Positions 55,845 to 64,000 of a stretch of 64,000 bases of DNA are shown in pieces. The DNA lies in contig WSUB01000011.1 in NCBI GenBank assembly GCA_019633425.1, positions 186,001 through 250,000 of the forward strand, in the 5' to 3' direction. The translations under genes were made by a program, and so were the position numbers. The number at the start of each line of letters is the position of its first letter. Position 1 is the stretch's first letter. The DNA comes from Tulasnella sp. 424 (taxonomy: Eukaryota; Basidiomycota; Agaricomycetes; Cantharellales; Tulasnellaceae). The notes under the pieces are model-generated. The model saw only the letters and a program-made list of their open reading frames with translations. It searched no databases and had not been told where the DNA came from.

Positions 55845-57063
55845 ATGTCCGTCGCCATCCCCACCGTCCCTCCGCACAACCGCAACGCGTACAATCTCGG
55901 CCAGCAGCAACAGCAGCAGCAGCCTCAGTACGCCTTGTCCACGCCTGGCGCAAGCTCAAGTGGAAGCCCGACTACCGTCGTCGCCCCCGCTGCGAGCACC
56001 CCAGGCGCCAGCGGTAGCGGTGCGGTGGAGAAGCAGGGACTGACGTTGGAGCAACAGCATATCACTGCTGTGGAGGGCATTGTGCCAACATTACAGTGAG
56101 TCCACCCACCCGAAAAATTGCAACGTGAACTGAGCTAATATCGCGCCCTTCTTCCACCAATAGAAACATCGTCGCCACTGTCAACCTCGACTGTCGACTG
56201 GATCTCAAGACGATCGCTTTGCATGCTCGTAATGCCGAGTATAATCCAAAGGTTCGTTCGTCGCTGTCGTCGCCGCTGCGCTCGCCTACGCATGACGCTG
56301 ACTCGACTTGATTCCCTAACACAGCGTTTCGCCGCAGTCATCATGCGTATTCGTGACCCCAAGACCACTGCCTTGATCTTTGCATCCGGCAAGATGGTCG
56401 TCACCGGTGCCAAGTCTGAAGACGACTCTCGCCTCGCGTCTCGCAAGTATGCGCGTATCGTCCAGAAGCTCGGCTTCGATGCCAAGTTCTCTGAATTCAA
56501 GATCCAGAACATTGTCGGCAGTTGCGACGTCAAGTTCCCCATTAGGTTGGAGGGACTCGCATACTCGCACGGACAGTTCAGCTCGTACGAGCCGGAGGTA
56601 AGCGTCGTGAACCTTACCAATGTCGTCGATGACGATGGGTGGTTCATTGTATGCTGAACGTCACTTTACCCTTTTTTCCCCTTTTCTTGCCGCTGCTTGG
56701 TGCTCTGCCGTCACTAGTTGTTCCCTGGCCTCATCTACAGGATGTTGAAGCCCAAGGTTGTACTCCTAATCTTCGTGTCGGGCAAAATCGTGTTGACGGG
56801 CGCCAAGGTAATATACATTCCTTTGCTTGAACCGCCTTGATCGCCCTTTCGCTCCCTATCCTCTACTGCCGTCGTCCTTTCTACCTCCCTTTTTGTGTGC
56901 GTCTTGTGAGCCGTGCGCTTACACTCTAGCTCTCTTTTGCTTTGCATATTCTGCCCGTTGCTACCTCTGCAACCTCGACTACCTGCCACTCAGGTCCGAG
57001 AAGAGATCTACACCGCCTTCAATACCATCTACACCGTCTTGCTGGAGTTCAAGAAGCCTTAAG
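55845..57063 (+). CDS. SPT15: TATA-binding protein (TBP)
   Basis: Core transcription factor for RNA polymerases I, II and III; the saddle domain bends TATA DNA. ATG 55845 ([20 protein letters not shown]) starts a variable N-terminus with a short Gln tract (codons around 55900-55925) and a Ser/Gly/Ala linker. The two-fold core follows: [60 protein letters not shown] and [20 protein letters not shown], then [60 protein letters not shown] and the closing [14 protein letters not shown]. Stop TAA 57061-57063. Five introns. One notable change is that the second-repeat strand usually read KIVLTGAK is intact, so no defect is visible. Confidence 0.96.
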
Positions 57064-58173
57064 TGGCATTCTTGCAAGTGAAGGAAGAACGACACGTGTT
57101 GGGTGCCGAGGGCGGGGGTATCTGTTGGGGGATTGTTGGCGTAGGTGGGGTGTGCGATGAGGAAACTCGGGTTGCACCGTCGCTTTAAACGGCACCAACA
57201 ACGTCGTTCACCTAGCACGACATCCTTCCAGCCACGTTTAATCGATCCTCCACATCGCCTCGCACCGCCCGACGTCACGTTTACCCTTTGTCCACCTCTC
57301 TTCATTACTTCCTCAGACCCCTTCGCATCTGTATCATACATTACAAAATCCTTTTGTCGACAATCACCTCAACTCTACCTCGATCTGTTTATTTTCAGCA
57401 CCCTTCTTACCCTTCCCCCACCGCTCTTCCATTCGCCTCCCTTTTACCAACATTCCGACTACGACCACAACCCAACATCTATTGCCGCTATGCGCCTTAG
57501 CAGCAGAACGGACTGTTCCTTTTCTTCTTCCATCGCACACATTCTTCTCCTCGTCACCCTTGCCTTCACCCGATGCCGACAACCGCCCACCCCTTTTGTG
57601 CTCACCGCTTTTACTCTTACTTATTCTTGTGCTGCTCGACTTTTTTCTTTCGGTTGCTTGCTTCACCTTTTTTTTTTTTGACTACCACATGTGTGTGTAC
57701 GTATAGTAGAATCGGACCCCGTTTCGATTAAGTGCTGCGCTGGTGTTTATCATTATTCAAGACCCCGATCCGTTTGGTAGAGATTGCAACAAACAGATAT
57801 CATTCATTTATTCGATCGAATCCACAACGTAAAAAGCAATGTGTTTCGTTTAACCGCTGACTTGGCATGAGCTGGAGAAGTAAGTAACAGCCATGCCGAG
57901 TGGCCTAGGATGGAAGCTTGTGTCAGTCGAGGGCGCGGCGCATGAGTTCGGTTCCAATACGCACATCTGACAAGTCAGCGTCGCGCTTTCCATCGTTCCT
58001 TGAGTAATTCTGGTATCCTCCTCACCCACACTTCCGACAACGTCCTTCGTCCTCTTCACTCCTCCAACAAACGCCAGCACGTCCGGTCTCACTCCGCCTC
58101 CCTCGGTACTCAGCCTCCTCACCTCGACCGGACGCGCAGCAAGGTGGGATGGCGACACGCGCCCACACGATAG
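57064..58173. other. Convergent 3' region TBP/eRF1
   Basis: About 1.1 kb between convergent stops, very C/T-rich on the plus strand, with a 14-T run near 57668. A 178-codon plus-strand frame (57145-57681) is pyrimidine-driven low complexity and is not supported as a gene. Presumably a long TBP 3' UTR. Confidence 0.45.
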
Positions 58174-59962
58174 TCACATAGGCTCGTCGTCGGTGTCATA
58201 GAACTCGTCATCGTCCTCGTCGGCGCCGGCCAAGTTGGACAGGTCGACTTTGTAGCGCAGGATGCCGCCGATGCCACCAAAGCCTTTGACGAATTGGGAA
58301 CCTTCTTGACTGCGGTTGGTGACGAACTAAATGGTAGAGAGGAAGGAGTTGAGCGGTGGTCGGGTATTGAGTTGGATGGAGGATCCGAGATGTGGAATGT
58401 ACGTACCTCCAGCTTCGCACCGAAATCGCGGTAACGCTCAGCGAACCATTCGAGCAAGCTTTGAGCCTCAGCAGCTTGTTCCATCTCTTGACCTGTAGAC
58501 TTGTCCATGAACTTTTCCTTGTCCTTTTCGTTCTCCTTGTTGCCATAAATGATGATTTCCTCTGAGCCGTACCAGAAGCCACGAGTGAGTCTCGACACAA
58601 CGAGCATCACAGAGAATCTAGAACATCTCACCTCCGGCAGCGTTGCGAAGAACGTAGCGCATATGCGGCAAGTTCTCCCAGACGATGAGGGTTTCGACGG
58701 CACCCATTTCCAAAGCCTTGAGGGTGTCATCAATGCCGAAGCAGTACTTCCCACTGTCCTGGTTGATCTCATCGAAGTACTTCTCGATCAGCTTCTTCTC
58801 TTGGACGAATTTGACATTGGCGAGAGACTCCGCTGCGAGGTCAATAGCCTATGTCGCCTCATTTCAGCCCAGCCCAGCAGGTTCCACAATGAACGAGATA
58901 CCTGATTGAACCCGTTCTCTCCACCGTAAGAGACGTCGACGACCTTGATGATCTTGGCTTGAAGACGCTGGTCGAAGAGGTCACTCTGACTGAGTTCCGT
59001 CTTGAAGTCGGCAGAACCAGCGAGGACGAGCCCAGCGACGTTGACCTTGTCGCCAGCGATGAAATGCTGGACAGCGAGTTCTCCAACTTTGCGCACGTAG
59101 TTGTGGCGCTTCTCGTCACGAAGACGGGCGAAACGAAGCGCGGACTGACCACCACGACCGTGCTTCTTCGGAAGATCGACGGTGAACTTGTGGATGACTT
59201 CGCGCGTGTTTCCGGCGAGAGTACCGAAAAGGGAACCGTTACCGTCCATGACGATGAAGCCGAACTTGGCATCTGACTCGAGAAGTTCTTCCAAAGCTTC
59301 GGTATGGAACTTGTTGTCGCAAAGGTAGAGAGACCTAGAAAAGAACGCGTGAACACGTGAGGATTTCTAAGAAAGAAAAAAAGGCCACAGCGCACGTACG
59401 TATTAATGGGCTTGTGAGGTTCGAAATCGAAGGAGACTTTCTTTTCCTTCCCTTCGTCTGTGAGAATAGTTCCAACGAAAAGGACCAGTCCGTTCGGAGG
59501 AACGCGGTTGTATAACTTGAGACGTTGCTGGGTACTCGTGATGGCGGCCAAGACAGACAGGCGGTTGACACGCGACTTGATGTTGGACGCGGTGCCGTAT
59601 TCCTGTGTCAACATGTTTTGGATCTGAGAGATCTGGGCCCTCGGAGGAATGATCAGACTGATCATAGAGGTGCCGGCTCTACGGTGGAGGTTCACAGTCA
59701 GAGCGGGTGGGTCAATGCGGGACCGAGACGCCACTCACCCTCGAGCCGCATTTAAGCTCTTGATCAATTTCTTGACCTGAAAATCGCAAAATGAACACAG
59801 TGATGAGTTATATGGTTCACCTTGGGCTCTACGGAGCGCTGACCTTCCACATCTATAGAGCGGAAGGGCCATTATTAGCGTCAGGGGTCAAATTGGTGAG
59901 AGTGGGCGTGTCCAGCTCACCGCAATGTTCTGCTCAGCTTCATCTTGGGGAGCGCTCGACAT
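58174..59962 (-). CDS. SUP45: Translation release factor eRF1
   Basis: Recognises all three stop codons in the ribosomal A site and triggers peptide release. The start at 59962 gives [14 protein letters not shown], then [13 protein letters not shown] and [20 protein letters not shown]. The N domain has the NIKS motif ([16 protein letters not shown]) and YLCDNKF. The M domain carries GGQ ([20 protein letters not shown]). The C domain shows [80 protein letters not shown] and [16 protein letters not shown], ending with an acidic tail ([17 protein letters not shown]) at 58174. All functional motifs are intact. Several introns. Divergent from the RWD gene with 173 bp between starts. Confidence 0.96.
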
Positions 59963-60135
59963 CTTGCCAACGGAATTTCAGTCTTCCTCAAAGGCTAAAC
60001 TGTGTAGTTCGCTGAAGGTCAGCGGTGGGCAGAGATCGGGGAGTCGTAGGGTGTGGTCTTGAATCAGATTTTCTGGAGCTTGTATATGTTTATGTCATCC
60101 GCACGTTCACACACCTTCCCATCGCGGGTTAAACG

Positions 60136-61072
60136 ATGTTCCTCGCTATGACCATCTCCAACCAACTCGAAGAACTCCTCCTCATCAAGTCCTCTTTACT
60201 CCCTGGAGAGTCGATGGTCTTCGAAGGCGAGGGGGAGGTCGATGATTCGGGTCACACAGACCTCCAAGGTTTGAAATACTCCAAAGTTCTTGAGACGTTC
60301 TCGCACACGGGCGCAGTGCCAGAAGAATCACTAGGGGTTTCTCAAGCTCCTGTGACATTCACCGTAACGGCGCACTCCATATCAATTAGCGTTACGCTTG
60401 GAGAAACGTATCCAGAGACTCCGGAAGATTGGCGGGTTTCAATCCATGGCGAAACAATATCCCGACAGAGGCAGGAGCTATGGGACAAGAGGCTGAAGGA
60501 ACGGCTTAAGGACCTTATTGAACATGAAGAAGCGTGCGTACCGGTTGCTTGAACGTATTCTTACTTTCTAGCCTGGCTAACACACCCTAAGCAATGTCGT
60601 ATACCTGCTGCTTTGCGACTACGCGCTCCCCTTGATATCAGAAGAAGCCAGTCAGGGCGAACTTGAACCACATGCAGAGAATACCCCGGTCTTGAATGAG
60701 GCCAACACTCTTCCTTCTGTGCCGTTCCACGCCTTGCTTTCATCTCACCACCTCATATCTCCCCAAAAGAGGAAGTCGCTGCTCAAGTGGTCGCAAGAGC
60801 TCAACCTAAATGGATTCGCCAAGGTTGGCTACCCTGGTATCATCTATGTAGAGGGAACGAAGGACGAAGTTGAAGAATTCGTTCAGAGGGTCAAGCAGAT
60901 GCAGTGGCTGGCGTTGCGAGTGCGGTTTGAAGAACCCCTTCCTGGTACAAACACGAGCTCTCCCCATCAAGAGTGGGGGGAAGTCACGAAGGTTGGCGAG
61001 GCAATTGAAGAGATGAAGCGGAAAGGAAGGGAACAATTCATCATTAGCCTTGGCTTTGGGGCCGGCGAGTAA
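60136..61072 (+). CDS. RWD domain protein with DUF1115 (RWDD2-like)
   Basis: Similar to RWDD2A/B-type proteins, which combine an RWD domain with a C-terminal DUF1115; molecular role unknown. ATG 60136 (MFLAMTISNQLEELLLIKSS) or the in-frame ATG 60148 can start it. The RWD part has QLEELLLIKSSLLPGESMVF, TAHSISISVTLGETYPETPE and WDKRLKERLKDLIEHEE. After an intron (acceptor near 60591) it continues NVVYLLLCDYALPLISEEAS, and the DUF1115 part has FHALLSSHHLISPQKRKSLL, WSQELNLNGFAKVGYPGIIY and VEGTKDEVEEFVQRVKQMQW. Stop at 61070-61072. It looks intact. Confidence 0.85.
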
Positions 61073-61201
61073 TGGAGATGGTGGGATTGTGCTGTGCTAG
61101 CACGTATTGATGTGGCTGGATTAGTTTATGTCAGGGCTTGGGGAGGTTGAGGGCAGTTTCACAATATGTCCATTCAATCGTCATCACTCAAAGCCAGACA
61201 C

Positions 61202-62794
61202 TTATGTAGACGTCAGCTCACGACAGAAACATAGAAAAAAAAAAGAACGTAGCGTACCGTAAACTCGATAAAAGGGTTCGACTGCTTTCCGTCACTAACG
61301 ACGGTGGGCATTTGGAACTGAAAGCTGAGAACGCCGCTTTCATCCATTCGTAGCGAGGTTCGGATAGACCCTTGCAGAGCCTTTTGTATTTTGGCGATAT
61401 GGGTGAAGCGATACCTAAGAGCCGAAAGGATCAATACCGCAGAACGAAGCAGGCAGGCTGAAAGGCACCTTACGTGAACTGAGTGAACTCTTCGCATTCG
61501 AATGATTGAAGCACCTCTCGATCGTTGGGGAAATCAAGTTCCGTGCTCCCGTATGCACTTATGCCGAGCAAACGGAAGGAAGGTTGGGCGCCGACGTCTC
61601 TTGCACTGGACGTCCTCCGTTCAACCGGTCGAGGGGCCTGACTGCTATTGCCTGTTGATGTGATGGGTAACTGTTCCGTTGGGGGCGCACAGATGATGGC
61701 GAGCTTTTCAGTTGAGCTATCCAGTTCGGAAAGCGCTTCAGAAAGCCAAGATGACTGAGGGTTCTCCCCTATTAGCGACTGGCAGCCCTGGAGCTACCGC
61801 TTTGTCAAACCTTCATGATAATCTTAATTAGCCTAGATCGGAGGGTTAGAAAGGACATGAGATATTAGGCTCGAAGATAGGTGTACTTGTCTTCATCGTT
61901 AAAATCTAGCTCCATGTGAGGCTCTGGTTCCATGGTATTCAGTTTGCAAGTCGTCGTCGGACCGGAAGCATCTTCTGACCTGGATCAACCAAATCTCAGC
62001 AGGAGGTCCGTGCCAAAGACGCATAGACTTACAAGGTGAGTGATATCGGATAACCTTCCCCTTCATACATCATCCTCATCCCTGTCAGTTTTCCGCCCTT
62101 CTCACTCGGTAAAAAAAACCGTTCGATGCCAGCGCTACTTGTATTGAAGTCTCCAAATTCTCCCTCTTCTCCGCTCGCCCCCCATTTTCCCCGACCCCGG
62201 CCACGCGCACCAGCGGCTCCAGTACCGAATGAGCTTGGCATGGACCCAACGGCGCCGAATATATCAAGTACGGTAAGTAAAGCCGCGAGGTCGATCTCAA
62301 AAGTAACGCCGTTTTCGGTACCCAGAGGGGGGTTGAACTCGTAAGTGTCGAACATTTGCTTTGGGAGAATAGCTCGTGCTGATGAAATCGAGTGAGTAAT
62401 CTAGAGAATAAGCATCGCAGATTCCTTGTAGAAGTTGTAATACTTACCAAGTAAGGTTCTCGAATCTTCAACGACTATGCTCAGGCCAGGCTCAAGAATG
62501 TTGAAGGTAGCTCTCTGGGACTAGAAAAGGACCTCGTCAAAGGTGTCTCGAGTATAAAATACACAACACTTACATTAGAAAAATTGACACCCCGAAGAGT
62601 ATTCGCGATGTTTCGGACTGTGAGTATTCAAGGTTAATTCCGGGACCAAATATCGGGGCGTTATAGAATGTATTCTTGCCATCGTGTGTGCTAGCCACCA
62701 GAACCTACTGTGCAAGATGACTGCGTGTCTCACCATCGGAACGCGTTCTACTCACTGGTTTACTGTGCTGTGAAACTGTTTGGCTGAATACCAT
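61202..62794 (-). CDS. RAD1: Checkpoint clamp subunit Rad1 (9-1-1 complex)
   Basis: Subunit of the Rad9-Rad1-Hus1 ring loaded at DNA damage to activate the ATR checkpoint (fission yeast Rad1, budding yeast Rad17). The start at 62794 gives MVFSQTVSQHSKP, spliced to VLVASTHDGKNTFYNA, then VRNIANTLRGVNFSN, QRATFNILEPGLSIVVEDSR (the conserved clamp strand) and AIISASRAILPKQMFDTYEF. FEIDLAALLTVLDIFGAVGS and LTGMRMMYEGEGYPISLTL are diagnostic. Near the C-terminus: YRFTHIAKIQKALQGSIRTS, LRMDESGVLSFQFQMPTV, then NPFIEFT. The last exon is uncertain: splicing gives EFT|LTST with TAA at 61202, or read-through ends at 61213. A Gly/Arg insert (GARGRGRGKWG) sits in the middle. Many short introns. Confidence 0.8.
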
Positions 62795-63114
62795 CGTGCC
62801 GAAGTTGGCTGGGTGGTGAAGTAGGGACGTCACGCGGGTCGACAAACACACAAGGCGAGAATGTCTGGAATCCGAACACGCGGCGCGAAATGACCGCGAC
62901 ATATTTGAATACGAGTACAGTAGTTCTCTCAGCGATCGAATCATAATGACATTGTAGCCAGGGATGATAGCATCGTTGTTTCGAACATGGTCTGCGGCTT
63001 CTCGCACATTGCCGCCGTCTAGACCGGAATATTAGCGCTCTCCCCTCGTACGATCGACAAACAACGCGTCTTCGGCGCTCAGCAACCACACCAGGTCTTC
63101 CCTCCCCTTGAGCA
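62795..63114. promoter_or_regulatory. Divergent RAD1/PNKP promoter region
   Basis: 320 bp between divergent start codons of two DNA-damage genes. No defined element recognised. Confidence 0.45.
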
Positions 63115-64000
63115 ATGTCAAGCAGTAGAGGCAATGCGTCAACCAGCAAGTCTAAAGTCTCTTCTTCTCCCAATGGCAAGACAGCAGGTGGGACGCGGTT
63201 CGATCACTCGTAACGCGCCGGTTTCATTTACGACTGGATTGGTGACCGCGACAGCCTCGTCCTCGGCAAGCGGTGGTGTCCCAAAGCGGGCAAGAGCGGA
63301 GGATAGCGAACCTGTAGGATCATCCAAGGGCCCCGGGAAGGCAGCTAAATCGGAATCGGCCTCGACGTCGAACGGTGAGCCTCTCACTCTGGCGGTCCGA
63401 AGGAGGTACGAATACTGAAACCCAATACCTGCAGTTCACCCTTTCTTCCTTCCAAAAGCTGGAGGAGCGACTTCCCCTATCCAATGGCTTGGCTGGCTGG
63501 GAGGCACCTGTCGCCACGGGGTCCATCTGCAGCCCAAAAGTTCCGCAAAGGTCGCCGCGTTTGATTTGGACGGAACGTTGATCAAGCCAAAGTCGGGTGC
63601 AAGATTTGCGAAGGATCACGAAGACTGGAAATGGTGGACTGACGGGACAGTCATACCTAAGAAGCTGAAAGAGCTGGATGAAGAAGGGTGCGCCGCTTGC
63701 TCGACGGCGTCGATGCCCACGATTGCTAAGGACCAGCGACATGGTGCAGATACGCAATTGTCATCGTGACGAACCAAGCACTAGGTGAACCACCAAAAGG
63801 GAAAGCCAAGGATGTGGATGCGCGTGCCAAGCTCCCAAGGTTCAAGAAGTTCTTCGACAAGCTTCCTTTAATCGCGTCGGCTGTAAGTCAGCCTTTGACC
63901 ATTTTGGGAGATAACGCTGACGAGCGACTCGTCTCTCGCCTCAAAGATCCCAACCGTGCCGTTCCGCGTGTTTGTTGCTACCGCTAAGGACCAATATCGC
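63115..64000 (+). CDS. Polynucleotide 3'-phosphatase (PNKP/Tpp1-like), 5' part
   Basis: DNA repair enzyme that removes 3'-phosphates from strand breaks; full-length PNKP also phosphorylates 5' ends. ATG 63115 (MSSSRGNASTSKSKVSSSPN) fits best: an intron 63187-63254 (GTGGGA ... GACAG) keeps phase and leads to ASGGVPKRARAEDSEPV. A second intron (GTGAGC near 63375 to TGCAG near 63433) leads to VHPFFLPKAGGATSPIQW. The HAD phosphatase motif I is KVAAFDLDGTLIKPKSGARF, then DHEDWKWWTDGTVIPKKLKE. Motif II is AIVIVTNQALGEPPKGKAKD. Then LPRFKKFFDKLPLIASA and PFRVFVATAKDQYR run into the right edge. Whether a C-terminal kinase domain follows cannot be seen. Confidence 0.85.

Noticed and set aside
57145..57681. 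178-codon plus-strand frame after TBP
   Set aside because: Ser/Pro/Leu/Phe low complexity from a C/T-rich tract with poly-T; it behaves like 3' UTR.
1..64000. Transposons, CRISPR arrays or a secondary-metabolite cluster
   Set aside because: No transposase, integrase or reverse transcriptase motifs, no regularly spaced repeats, and no backbone synthase gene were seen; the duplicated flanks at 43-52 kb lack terminal inverted repeats.

Overview
The window is nuclear DNA from a basidiomycete fungus, most likely an Agaricomycete. This is inferred from the very many short GT-AG introns (about 48-70 bp), compact genes on alternating strands, basidiomycete-style F-box and 7-TM proteins, and a conserved fungal housekeeping set. 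No species can be assigned from the sequence alone. Almost every gene is split by introns, so coordinates run from start codon to stop codon and include introns. Splice sites are given only where reading-frame phase was checked by hand.

Layout. 1-2691 (-) SPT6, cut by the left edge. 3091-6003 (+) PEP7/VAC1. 6149-7504 (-) twinfilin. 7918-9620 (+) an F-box protein with N-terminal membrane segments. 9746-10515 (-) COA8-like. 10623-11579 (+) mitochondrial uL15m. 11730-12625 (-) GAR1. 13029-15125 (-) bestrophin-like channel. 15518-18231 (-) DUF1399 protein. 19490-20650 (-) methyltransferase. 21313-22630 (+) MDR oxidoreductase. 22659-23670 (-) POP7-like. 23977-28370 (+) SCAP. 28627-31777 (-) VPS1. 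31959-33714 (+) cytosolic tryptophanyl-tRNA synthetase. 34464-36154 (+) 7-TM protein. 36312-37985 (-) TTI2.

38000-52400 is the dynamic part. It starts with a tandem pair of PLC-like phosphodiesterase genes. A TPR-repeat relic lies between them, and the second copy is broken by a 100-N assembly gap flanked by an exact 77-bp duplication. Next comes a LOG-family gene, then a degraded segmental-duplication array. In this array a small single-pass membrane protein gene and its flanks recur: one full copy, one copy truncated before its membrane anchor, and flank-only remains of a third. Two related small unknown genes sit inside the remains. A second LOG paralog closes the array.

After 52900 the sequence is conserved again: PDX1 (52971-54289, +), TBP (55845-57063, +) behind a long promoter region, eRF1 (58174-59962, -), an RWD/DUF1115 protein (60136-61072, +), checkpoint clamp RAD1 (61202-62794, -) and a PNKP-type DNA 3'-phosphatase cut by the right edge (63115-64000, +).

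Most genes are independent housekeeping units. Several divergent pairs are close enough to share a promoter: SPT6/PEP7, COA8/MRPL10, POP7/SCAP, VPS1/WRS1, TTI2/PLC1, eRF1/RWDD and RAD1/PNKP. No CRISPR, rRNA, convincing tRNA or intact transposon was seen.
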